DNA from: DATJBF01 sp035515475
Lineage (GTDB): Bacteria; Verrucomicrobiota; Verrucomicrobiia; Palsa-1439
Assembly: GCA_035515475.1 (NCBI GenBank)
Contig: DATJBF010000077.1
Span: forward strand, 1-64,000
Direction: 5' to 3'
DNA length: 64,000 nt
The notes beneath the pieces were generated by a model. It was not told where the DNA came from. It did not search any database and saw only the letters and a list, made by a program, of their open reading frames with translations. Below are positions 42,116 to 50,666 of the stretch, one piece after another; position 1 is the stretch's first letter, and every line of letters starts with the position of its first letter. The position numbers and the translations under genes were made by a program.

Positions 42116-44089
42116 ATGATGGAATCGCCCCGGCTCGAAGTTGACGCTGACGACATCGCCTGGGTGGTGTTCGACGACCCGGACGCGAAGGTCAACCTGC
42201 TGAATCCGCTGAGTGTCGGGGGGCTCGATGGGATCCTCGACGAGTTGCCGCAGCGCAAACCGAAGGGCGTGGTGTTCATCAGCGGCAAGCCGGGCATTTT
42301 CATTGCGGGTGCCGACATCAACGAATTGGCGAAGATCCACGACCCAGCGCATGGCGAAGATCTGTCGAGAGCCGGGCATCGGATTTTGGGAAAGATTGAG
42401 CGCCTGGGTGTCCCCACGGTCGCGGCGATCGACGGAGCCTGTTTGGGCGGCGGATGCGAACTGGCGTTGGCGTGCCGGTTCCGCGTGGCGACGGACAATC
42501 CGAAGACGCAGATCGGTTTGCCGGAGACGCAACTCGGCATTGTTCCCGGCTGGGGCGGGACGCAACGGCTCCCGCGGCTGATCGGTTTGTACGCCGCGTT
42601 GGGCATCATCGTGGCGGGCAAGACCGTGGATCCGGTCCGGGCGCTGAAGATCGGTTTGGTGAACGCGGTGGTGCCGACGGTGGGGTTGCGCGCGGCGGCC
42701 GTCAAATTCGTGAAGACGGGTCGCCTGCCCGGTGCCGGCGTGTTCCTGGACAACCTGTGGCCGGTGCGGAGGATCTTGTGCCGGATCGCCCGCAAACAGA
42801 CGCTGGCGCGAACGCGCGGTCATTACCCGGCGCCGCTGAAAGCCATCGAGGCGATGGAGGGCGGGCTCGGTGCATCGTTGGAACGCGGTCTGGAACTCGA
42901 GGCGCGGATTTTCGGTGAAGTGGCGGCCACATCCCAGTGTAAGAACCTGATTCGGGTGTTTTTTCTGCGTGAGAAATACTCGAAGCTACGTTGGGGTGAC
43001 GCGGAGTCGGCCAAGAAGATCGAAAAGGTGGGCGTCCTCGGGGCGGGGGTGATGGGCGCGGGGATCGCCCAATGGTGCAGCGCCCGGGGGCTGACCGTGC
43101 GGCTGAAGGACATCAAGCCGGAGTTCGTTGCCAGCGGGATGAAACGCGTGGCCGACGCGTATCGGGAAGGCGTGAAACGGCGCAAGCTGAGCCGGTTGGA
43201 GGCCGAGCATGGCCTGGCTCGCGTGCATCCGACGACGGACTACAGCGGGTTCGGGGACTGCGACCTGGTGATTGAAGCGGTGTTGGAACAGGTCGAGGTG
43301 AAACACGCGCTGTTTCAGGAACTGGCGCCGTTGTTGCGCGACGATTGCGTGATCGCTTCAAACACATCAGCCATTCCCATCGATGATCTGGCCGAAGTCA
43401 GCGACCGGCCGAAGCGATTCGTTGGGATTCACTTTTTCAATCCGGTCCACAAGATGCCGCTGGTGGAGATCGTGCGCGGGACGAAGACGGCGGCGGCGGT
43501 TGTGGTCACGGCGGTGGAATTCGTCAAGCAACTGAAAAAGACTCCCGTCGTGGTGAATGGCGCGCCGGGATTCCTGGTGAATCGGTTGTTGATGCCGTAC
43601 CTGAACGAAGCCGGCGTGTTGCTGGACGAGGGGGTGAGCGTGGAGGCGGTCGATCGGGCGATGCTCGAGTTCGGAATGCCGATGGGGCCGTTGCGGTTGA
43701 TTGATGAGGTCGGGATCGACGTGGCGTACGACGTAGCCCAGGAATTGGCCGAAGCGTTCGGCGATCGCATAAGCGTGGCGCCGGTTCTGCAGCGGGTGGC
43801 CGAGGAAGGGCTGAAAGGGCGCAAGGGTGGGAAAGGGTTTTACGTTTACGACGGCAAGAAGGAGCGGCCCAATTCCGGTCTCAAGTTGCCGGCGGCGAAG
43901 ATGATGAGTGCAGCCGCGATTCAGCAGCGGCTGATGGGGGTGATGGTCGGCGAGGCGAAGCGTTGTCTGGCCGAGGAAGTCGTTGCCACCGAGGACGACA
44001 TCGACGTGGGAATGATTTTTGGCACGGGTTTCCCGCCATTTCGCGGCGGGCTGGTCAAGTACGCACAGGATTCAGGTTTGTGGGGTTGA
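42116..44089 (+). CDS. fadJ: Fatty-acid oxidation multifunctional enzyme
   Basis: About 657 residues. The N-terminal crotonase domain (enoyl-CoA hydratase) has GIFIAGADINEL, GACLGGGCELALACRF and PETQLGIVPGWGGTQRLP with both catalytic glutamates. The 3-hydroxyacyl-CoA dehydrogenase part has the NAD motif GVLGAGVMGAGIA, SNTSAIPIDDLA and GIHFFNPVHKMPLVEIV. The C-terminal repeats end GTGFPPFRGGLVKYA. In-frame ATGs at 42095, 42116 and 42119 are possible; AAGGTGAG precedes the latter two. It partners the thiolase gene 85 bases upstream. Its 3' end overlaps that of tadA by 18 bases, convergently. Confidence 0.94.
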   Translation: MMESPRLEVDADDIAWVVFDDPDAKVNLLNPLSVGGLDGILDELPQRKPKGVVFISGKPGIFIAGADINELAKIHDPAHGEDLSRAGHRILGKIERLGVPTVAAIDGACLGGGCELALACRFRVATDNPKTQIGLPETQLGIVPGWGGTQRLPRLIGLYAALGIIVAGKTVDPVRALKIGLVNAVVPTVGLRAAAVKFVKTGRLPGAGVFLDNLWPVRRILCRIARKQTLARTRGHYPAPLKAIEAMEGGLGASLERGLELEARIFGEVAATSQCKNLIRVFFLREKYSKLRWGDAESAKKIEKVGVLGAGVMGAGIAQWCSARGLTVRLKDIKPEFVASGMKRVADAYREGVKRRKLSRLEAEHGLARVHPTTDYSGFGDCDLVIEAVLEQVEVKHALFQELAPLLRDDCVIASNTSAIPIDDLAEVSDRPKRFVGIHFFNPVHKMPLVEIVRGTKTAAAVVVTAVEFVKQLKKTPVVVNGAPGFLVNRLLMPYLNEAGVLLDEGVSVEAVDRAMLEFGMPMGPLRLIDEVGIDVAYDVAQELAEAFGDRISVAPVLQRVAEEGLKGRKGGKGFYVYDGKKERPNSGLKLPAAKMMSAAAIQQRLMGVMVGEAKRCLAEEVVATEDDIDVGMIFGTGFPPFRGGLVKYAQDSGLWG

Positions 44090-44575
44090 CCGCTTTGTCC
44101 GGAAGAAGTTCTGCAGGAGATCGCGCGCTTCCTTCTCTTTTACGCCGGCCACCACTTCCAGGACGTGATTCAATCCCGTCGCCGAGGTAATGGGGAAGAC
44201 GGTGCCGGCTCCGCCGGCCCGGTCGTCACGGACGCCGAAGACCAGGCGTTTGACCCGGGCCAGCATGATGGCTCCGGCGCACATCGGGCAGGGCTCTTTG
44301 GTTACGAACAGCGTGCAATCCTGCAACCGCCAGTCTCCCCGGGTGCTGGCGGCTTGTGTGATTGCCAGAATCTCGGCGTGCGCCGTCGCGTCCTTCAGTG
44401 CTTCGACCTGGTTGTGGGCGCGCGCGATGATTTTCCCGGCGTGTACGATGACCGCGCCGACGGGCACCTCATCCGTTTCGTAGGCCACGCGTGCCAGTCG
44501 GAGCGCTTCGCCCATGAAATAGTCGTCGCTGACAAGGTCGATGGGCTTTGGGTCATCTGACGTGGATTGGATCAT
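44072..44575 (-). CDS. tadA: tRNA adenosine deaminase
   Basis: A 167-residue zinc enzyme that converts the wobble adenosine of tRNA-Arg(ACG) to inosine. Zinc and proton-shuttle motifs are TAHAEILAI and EPCPMCAGAIM. VPVGAVIVHAGKIIARAHNQ is the usual early strand block. The ATG at 44575 gives the family length (about 165); the open frame reaches 44620. It is convergent with fadJ and lies downstream of the TPR array on the same strand as its first two genes. Confidence 0.95.
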   Translation of the reverse strand: MIQSTSDDPKPIDLVSDDYFMGEALRLARVAYETDEVPVGAVIVHAGKIIARAHNQVEALKDATAHAEILAITQAASTRGDWRLQDCTLFVTKEPCPMCAGAIMLARVKRLVFGVRDDRAGGAGTVFPITSATGLNHVLEVVAGVKEKEARDLLQNFFRTKRSTPQT

Positions 44576-44662
44576 CTGGCCAGAGACTAACGGCTTCGGG
44601 AGGATTCGACAAGCGCACAACGAGCCTTGAGCGGGCGCGGAGGCACATGCGCGGCAGCCGCG

Positions 44663-46558
44663 TTAGGGCTGTCTATTGTCGCGCTGTTTCTCCACCTCGG
44701 CGAGGGCGGCGCGGGCGCGGGCGTCGTCGGGGCGCAGGCGGATGGCGGTGTGGAAGCAATTGATGGCCCGGTCGAGTTCGCCACGTTTCTGGCGCAAGAG
44801 GCCGAGGTCGACATAGGCATCGGCCAGCGTCGGTTCGTAACGGATGGCCAACAGGTAATGGCGGATGGCTTCGTCGCTGTGTCCCTGGTGATCCTCGATT
44901 GCGCCGAGCCAGAATTGCGCTTTGCCGTCGTCGGGTTTCGCGCGGACTGCTTCTTCGAACTCGGTTTGGGCCTCGTGGTATCGGCTGAGTTTCGCCCAGG
45001 CCATGCCGAGACCGTAACGAGGGTCGACTGATCGGGGGTTCAGTCGGTGCGCCTCGCGAAACTCCGCAATGGCTTGTTCATACTTGTCGGTATCGAGGAA
45101 CAGTTTGGCCAGGTTCATGTGGGGCTCCCACGCCTGCGGGTCGAGGCGTGATGCTTCCCGCCAATGCGCGACGGCTTCGGCGGGCTGACCTTGCTCGCGG
45201 AGGATCGTGCCCAGGTTGTTGTGGGCGATGAACGCCTCGGGATTTTTTCTGAGTGTGTCTTCCCACAACTCCTGGTTCGAGCGGAACGCCGTGGCCCGGT
45301 GCCAGGTGAGCGCGGCGAGCGTGACGAGCACGGCCGACGCGGTGGTCACGCGTATTGTGCCTGGTTGCGCGACTGTCATGACCCCGGCGGCTGCCAGGGC
45401 GAACAGGGCCACGCTCGCCAGGTAGTCGAAATGATCCGCGACGAACGAGAAACGGAAATAATACACGTTGAAGAAGCCCAGGGCCGGCGCGAGGCTCACG
45501 ACAAAAAGAAGCGAGGCGACCACCGGGCCTCGTCCCCATCGGCCGCGCAACGCCCACAGCGTTGCGATGACGCCCAGCGCTGTGGCGGGATAGAGGTATT
45601 GCCACCACGGACCCCGGTCGATCTGCCAGCGCGGATAGACGAACGTCAACTTCTGTGGCCACACCAGCTTTCCCACGTAGAACCACAGGTCCCGACCGGC
45701 AATCAAACACCGCTCGGTGACCGAGAGTGGCCAGTGTTGTCCTTCCACGCGCAGCGTCGTCAATCCCATCGCCATTCCCAGCGCGACGAACGGGAGGAGC
45801 GGGAGTGCGTCTCGCCACCCGAGGCGACCGCGCTTCCACCACACGAGAAGCAGGATGGCCAGTGGCAGCGAGCAGGTGACCGATTTGCTGAACAGCGCAC
45901 ACAAATAGAGGACCAGCGCCAGTCCGTAGAGCATCCAGGGCTTGCGAGAGTTCGCGGCCGATGCTCCGCGCTGATCCGGGTCACCGGGATCCGGACCGGC
46001 GGCGCGTTCTCCCAGCCAGTGGAGATAGGCCAGCAATGCGCTGAGGTAACAGAATCCAGACAGCAGGTTTTTCCGTTCGGTGACCCACGCGACGGATTCA
46101 GCGTGAACCGGATGCAGCGCGAAGATCGCGGCTGCCAGCCACGCTCCGGTCACCTGAAGTCGGCGCAATACCAGCCACACCAGGATGGCGTTGAGGACGT
46201 GCAGCGACACGTTGACGACGTGGTAGCCCCGTGGATTCAGCCGCCACAGGTGGTACTCGATCCAGAAGCTGGTGTGCGTGAGCGGGTAGTACTGCGAGGT
46301 TGCCCCGGGCTCGAACCAGATTCGTCTTAACCCGTCGCCGGTGCGCAGCGTCGCATTGTTGGTCACGTAATCATCGTCGTCCCAAACAAAGCCCGCATGC
46401 CATACCGGCTGGTACGCCACGAAGGTGAGGACCACCAAACTCAAGGCCAACAGCCAGGGTCGGCACCGAGAAGATTGGCTCGCGGCGACGGTCGTCGCCG
46501 GGATTTCATCGAGGTTTGTGCCTCCCGCACACCTGGGTCTGATCATATCCCGGGCCAT
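44663..46558 (-). CDS. TMTC-like membrane glycosyltransferase with TPRs (D1)
   Basis: A 631-residue protein of the array, subfamily D. The multi-pass core (about residues 35-435) has the acidic first-loop motif GFVWDDDDYVTNN (Asp60-63), HPVHAESVAWVTERKNLLS, FSKSVTCSLP and ADHFDYL, matching the layout of eukaryotic TMTC O-mannosyltransferases. Five TPRs plus a partial one follow, starting at AHNNLGTILREQGQPAEAVA. Its repeats are more diverged from one another than those of the plus-strand genes. No clear Shine-Dalgarno sequence precedes the ATG; an ATG at 46546 is an alternative. It follows D2 by 46 bases. Confidence 0.85.
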   Translation of the reverse strand: MARDMIRPRCAGGTNLDEIPATTVAASQSSRCRPWLLALSLVVLTFVAYQPVWHAGFVWDDDDYVTNNATLRTGDGLRRIWFEPGATSQYYPLTHTSFWIEYHLWRLNPRGYHVVNVSLHVLNAILVWLVLRRLQVTGAWLAAAIFALHPVHAESVAWVTERKNLLSGFCYLSALLAYLHWLGERAAGPDPGDPDQRGASAANSRKPWMLYGLALVLYLCALFSKSVTCSLPLAILLLVWWKRGRLGWRDALPLLPFVALGMAMGLTTLRVEGQHWPLSVTERCLIAGRDLWFYVGKLVWPQKLTFVYPRWQIDRGPWWQYLYPATALGVIATLWALRGRWGRGPVVASLLFVVSLAPALGFFNVYYFRFSFVADHFDYLASVALFALAAAGVMTVAQPGTIRVTTASAVLVTLAALTWHRATAFRSNQELWEDTLRKNPEAFIAHNNLGTILREQGQPAEAVAHWREASRLDPQAWEPHMNLAKLFLDTDKYEQAIAEFREAHRLNPRSVDPRYGLGMAWAKLSRYHEAQTEFEEAVRAKPDDGKAQFWLGAIEDHQGHSDEAIRHYLLAIRYEPTLADAYVDLGLLRQKRGELDRAINCFHTAIRLRPDDARARAALAEVEKQRDNRQP

Positions 46559-46604
46559 AGATTGTCACAGGGAGGCGGCAAAATACAGTCCCGATGTGCA
46601 ATGC

Positions 46605-48710
46605 TCATTTCGGTGGCTTTGGCGACGCGAGCTGGTAAAGCTCGTTTTTCTGGTACGAACTGAGTCGGGACTGGATTTCTGCAACCGATTCTGGACGATT
46701 TTGCGCTTTGGCCAATGCGAGCCCCTCGTCCAGGGTGCCGACCGCGTCGGCGAAGCGGCCGACGTCCGCATTGGCCGTGGCCAGCAGGACGTACGCCTCG
46801 ACCAACGTGGGCGTAAGACGAATCGCGTGGCGCAGGGGCTCGATGGCTTCCTGCGGTCGACCGGCGCCGATCAGTGTCTTCCCGAGGGCGAGTTGCGCTT
46901 CTTCGAACCGGGGATTGATGTGAACGGCTGTCCGGTAATGCCTGATCGCGTCGTCCACTTCTCCGTCATCTGCGAGTGCGTTCGCCAGGTTGTAATGGGC
47001 GAGAACGTCCTGGCTGTCGATGGCCAGCGCCGCGCGATAACAGGTGATGGCCCGTGCCCGTTGTCCGTGTTCATAGTAGAGCACGCCCAGATTGACGCGG
47101 GCTTCGACCATCGTTGGCGAGTATTGTGTAACCAACTCGTATTCCCGTGCTGCCTCATCGAAGCGCTCCATGCGGACGTAGAGGTTGCCGAGTGCGTAGT
47201 GCGCCCGACCGTCATCGGGCCTCAGCCGTGCCGCTTCCTGCAAGTGCCACAGCGCCTCCTGGTATCGACCCAACGAGGCGAGTGCTACTCCGAGGTTGTT
47301 GTGCGCCTCCGGGAAATTCGGTTGCAATCGAACGGTCTCACGAAACTGAGCGATCCCGCCAGCGTAGTCGTGCCGTTGTTCCACCAGGATACGGCCGAGG
47401 TTGTTGTGGGCCAGAAAGGCATCCGGATTCTTCGCCAGCGTGTCTCGCCACAGGGTTTCGTTGTCATGAAACGCCTGGCAGCGGACCGAGCTGAATGCCG
47501 CCAGGACCGCGAGCACGATCGGCGTGGTGATTGCTTGCGCCGGTTGGGTGCGGAGCAGGCGTGCGCCCCCGGCGGTTGCCAAAGCGATGACACCGATGCT
47601 GGCGAGGTATTGAAAGTGGTCGGCGACGAACGAGTAGCGGAAATAGTAGATGTCGAAGAAACCGGTCGCAGGCACGAGAGTGACGACAAAGAAGAGTACG
47701 GCGACCAACGGTTCCCGTCCCCATCGGCCGCGCAACGCCCACAATCCCAGGATCGTGCCGAGCGCTCCCAGCGGGTAACCATACTCCTCCCACGAACTCG
47801 GGTTGATCCGCCATTGGGGGTAGACGAACGCCAGCTTCCGGGGCCAGAGGAGCTTGCCGATGTAAAACCACAGGCATCGGCCCGCGATCAAGCACCGTTC
47901 TGCCAGCGAGAACGTGCGCTCGGGCCCCTCGAGTTTCATCGTGATCAAACCGACGACGATTCCCATCGCGAAAAACGGCAGGAGAGAATACGCATCGCGC
48001 CAGGCCAGGCGACCGCGCTTCCACCACGTAAGGAGCAGGATGACGACCGGCAACGAACAGGTTACCGACTTGCTCAAGAGTGCGCACACAAACAGGGCGA
48101 ACGCCAGCCAGTAGAACAACCGAGGTTTTCGGAGGGTGGCGTCGGGCGCATGAGAATCGATTGCCGCGTTGAAATCGGGCCTTGAGCGGAAGTACGCCAG
48201 CAGTGCGCCGAGATAACAGAATACGGAAAGCACGTTCTTGCGCTCGGTCGCCCATGCCACGGATTCGACCTGGACCGGGTGCAGCGCGAAAATTGCGGCT
48301 GCCACCCACGCCCCTTTCACTCCAAGCTGTCGTAAGACCAGCCACGCGAGAATCGCATTGAGCGCGTGCAGCGAGAGGTTAACGACGTGGTAGCCCAATG
48401 GATTGAGTTGCCAGAGGTGATACTCGATCCAGAAGGTGGTGTACGTGAGCGGGTAGTACTGCGACGTCGCCCCAAGTTCAAACCAGATCCGCCTCAAGCC
48501 GTCGAGAGAGCGTAGCGTCGTATTATTGGTTACGTAGGAATTGTCATCCCAAATAAAGCCCGCACGCCACACGGGTCGGTAGGCCAGGAATGTAAGAGCC
48601 GCCAAACTCAGGGCCAGGAGGTAGGGTCCGCCCCAAGAAGATTGATGCGTGCGGACGGCCGTCACTTGGGCCGCATCCGCCGCATCGCCGGCGCACCGTT
48701 GTTTTGTCAT
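46605..48710 (-). CDS. TMTC-like membrane glycosyltransferase with TPRs (D2)
   Basis: A 701-residue paralogue of D1. The core shows FIWDDNSYVTNNTTLRSLDG (Asp55-56), HPVQVESVAWATERKNVLS, LSKSVTCSLP and ADHFQYLAS. Six to seven TPRs begin at AHNNLGRILVEQRH, the first with a small insertion. The tail after the TPRs is longer than in the other paralogues and polar. I chose ATG 48710 (MTKQRCAGDA); the open frame to 48914 crosses the divergent promoter region. D1 and D2 are divergent from the seven plus-strand members. Confidence 0.85.
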   Translation of the reverse strand: MTKQRCAGDAADAAQVTAVRTHQSSWGGPYLLALSLAALTFLAYRPVWRAGFIWDDNSYVTNNTTLRSLDGLRRIWFELGATSQYYPLTYTTFWIEYHLWQLNPLGYHVVNLSLHALNAILAWLVLRQLGVKGAWVAAAIFALHPVQVESVAWATERKNVLSVFCYLGALLAYFRSRPDFNAAIDSHAPDATLRKPRLFYWLAFALFVCALLSKSVTCSLPVVILLLTWWKRGRLAWRDAYSLLPFFAMGIVVGLITMKLEGPERTFSLAERCLIAGRCLWFYIGKLLWPRKLAFVYPQWRINPSSWEEYGYPLGALGTILGLWALRGRWGREPLVAVLFFVVTLVPATGFFDIYYFRYSFVADHFQYLASIGVIALATAGGARLLRTQPAQAITTPIVLAVLAAFSSVRCQAFHDNETLWRDTLAKNPDAFLAHNNLGRILVEQRHDYAGGIAQFRETVRLQPNFPEAHNNLGVALASLGRYQEALWHLQEAARLRPDDGRAHYALGNLYVRMERFDEAAREYELVTQYSPTMVEARVNLGVLYYEHGQRARAITCYRAALAIDSQDVLAHYNLANALADDGEVDDAIRHYRTAVHINPRFEEAQLALGKTLIGAGRPQEAIEPLRHAIRLTPTLVEAYVLLATANADVGRFADAVGTLDEGLALAKAQNRPESVAEIQSRLSSYQKNELYQLASPKPPK

Positions 48711-48983
48711 CGGGTAGCTTATAGCGCGTCGTGCCCAAGCAGAAAAGAACAGTCCGATGGTCGGGGGGGGCGCACGGACTCCGAGCGAGCAACGCGGACG
48801 AGTCGATTGTGCTAGGGTGGACACGGAATTCCGTCGTTGGGAGAGCGCGGGGCCCATCCGGCCTCCCGTCAACGGCCAGCCGTTCCTGTCCCCGTCGGGG
48901 ATGGACAAACGCAAGGCGCTGGTTCAGAGTGACGCCCGCAGATGGAGTTGTCTGCGGAAGAGAGAGACAAGAGCAGTGATGGG
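48711..48983. other. Divergent promoter region of the TPR array
   Basis: A 273-base gap between D2 (minus) and A1 (plus). On the plus strand, TGTGC then TAGGGT (48813-48818) looks like an extended -10 box for A1, without a good -35. On the minus strand, TATAAG lies close before the D2 ATG. No gene is supported here. Confidence 0.4.
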
Positions 48984-50663
48984 ATGACGAGCGGTACGAC
49001 AAGAGAATCAAGGAGGTTGGTGGGCGGAGGCGCTGCTCTGATCATTGTGCTGACGGTGGTGGCTTATGTGCCGGCGCTGCGGGGAGGGTTTGTTTACGAC
49101 GACCACAGCCTGATCGTGGAGAACCCGCTGGTGAAGGCCAGCGACGGGCCGTATCGATACTGGTTTACGGCGGAGGCTCCGGATTATCGGCCGTTGACCT
49201 GGAGTTTGTGGTGGCTGGAGTGGCGAGCGTGGGACGGCAGGGCAACGGGCTACCACGTGGTCAACGTATTGCTGCACGCCGCCAATGCGGTCTTGGTGTG
49301 GGCGATCCTGCGGCGGCTGAAGATTCCGGGGGCGTGGGTGGCGGCAATGGTGTTTGCGGTTCATCCGGTCAATGTGGCGACCGTGGCGTGGATCAGCGAG
49401 CAGAAGAACACTCTGTCAATGTTGTTTTATGCGCTGTCGATCTTGCTGTATCTGAGGTTCGACGAAGAGGACCGCTGGGAGTGGTACGGGTTATCGCTGG
49501 TGGCGGGGCTCCTGGCGCTGTTGAGCAAGACGGCGATGGTCATGTTGCCGGTGGTGCTGCTGGCGTGTGCGTGGTGGCGACGCGGGCGGGTGCGCAGGCG
49601 GGATTGGCTGTGCAGCGTGCCGTTTTTTGCGGCTTCGTTGGTCATGGCGCTGGTGACGATCGTTCAGCACCATCGGGCTTTGGGGGGAGGCGCGGTGCGG
49701 ACGGGAGGTTTTGCGGCTCGAACGGCAGCGGCTGGTTGGATACCGTGGTTTTACCTGTGCAAGGCGCTGCTGCCGGTGAACCTGACCGTGATCTATCCGA
49801 AGTGGGAGATCGATGCTACGCGCTGGATTTCTTACGTTCCCGGAGTGGTGTTGCTGGGCTGCTTCTGGGTTTTCTGGTTGAGGCGGAGGAGTTGGGGGCG
49901 ACCTTTGTTATTTGGGCTGGGATATTTTGTGGTAACGCTTTTCCCGGTGTTGGGATTTTTCGATCAAGGATTCTATTACTACTCGCTGGTGGCTGATCAC
50001 TGGCAATACTACTCGATCATCGGTGTCATCGCTCTGGCAGTTGCCGCCGGGGAGAGAATGGGCGCGCGAATCGGCGGGCGACCTCGGCATTTGGCGGTGG
50101 CGGCGAGCGTGGTCGTGGTGGTGCTGGGGGTGGCGACTTGGAGACGAGGGGATGTTTATGCGGACGAGGAAAAGCTTTGGCGAGACAACTTGGCCAAGAA
50201 TCCCAATGCCTGGGCGGCGTACAACGGCTTGGGGGCCGCACTGGAGGCGAAGGGCAGACCTGGTGAGGCGATTGGGGAGTACGAGCAGGCGTTGCGGCTG
50301 AACCCCGATTATGCGGAGGCTCACAACAACTTGGGAGTCGTGTTGGAACGATCAGACCGGATCCAAGAGGCCATCCGACACTACGAGCAGGCGCTACGGA
50401 TCCGGCCGGCATACGCTCATGCCCGCAGCAACTGGGGCGTGGCGTTGGCGAGGCTCGGCAAACTGAAGGAGGCAATCGGGCAGTTCGAACGGGCGCTGCG
50501 GATCGAGCCCGATTCCGCCGAGACGCGCTACAATCTGGCGGTCACCTTGGAGAGAGCGGGCGAGGTCAAGGAGGCCATTGGGCAGTATGAGTGGGCGTTG
50601 CGGCTCGAGCCCGGTATGGCCGAGGCGCAAAAGAGGCTGGCGCGACTCCGGAATGTTCAGTAG
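48984..50663 (+). CDS. TMTC-like membrane glycosyltransferase with TPRs (A1)
   Basis: A 559-residue member of subfamily A. The core (about residues 15-405) has GGFVYDDHSLIVENPLV (Asp39-40), HPVNVATVAWISEQKNTLS, LSKTAMVMLP and ADHWQYYSIIG. Four TPRs and the shared tail (RLARLRNVQ) follow, the shortest repeat block of the array. ATG 48984 is chosen to put TM1 near the N-terminus; an in-frame ATG at 48942 adds 14 residues. The core is over 80 percent identical in DNA to A2 in long stretches, including a 40-base identical block (near 49897 and 51576), which suggests recent duplication or gene conversion. Confidence 0.88.
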   Translation: MTSGTTRESRRLVGGGAALIIVLTVVAYVPALRGGFVYDDHSLIVENPLVKASDGPYRYWFTAEAPDYRPLTWSLWWLEWRAWDGRATGYHVVNVLLHAANAVLVWAILRRLKIPGAWVAAMVFAVHPVNVATVAWISEQKNTLSMLFYALSILLYLRFDEEDRWEWYGLSLVAGLLALLSKTAMVMLPVVLLACAWWRRGRVRRRDWLCSVPFFAASLVMALVTIVQHHRALGGGAVRTGGFAARTAAAGWIPWFYLCKALLPVNLTVIYPKWEIDATRWISYVPGVVLLGCFWVFWLRRRSWGRPLLFGLGYFVVTLFPVLGFFDQGFYYYSLVADHWQYYSIIGVIALAVAAGERMGARIGGRPRHLAVAASVVVVVLGVATWRRGDVYADEEKLWRDNLAKNPNAWAAYNGLGAALEAKGRPGEAIGEYEQALRLNPDYAEAHNNLGVVLERSDRIQEAIRHYEQALRIRPAYAHARSNWGVALARLGKLKEAIGQFERALRIEPDSAETRYNLAVTLERAGEVKEAIGQYEWALRLEPGMAEAQKRLARLRNVQ

Positions 50664-50666
50664 GTG

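Noticed and set aside
46425..48185. A 586-codon plus-strand open frame
   Set aside because: Shadow of the D2 TPR gene; its translation shows no membrane or TPR pattern.
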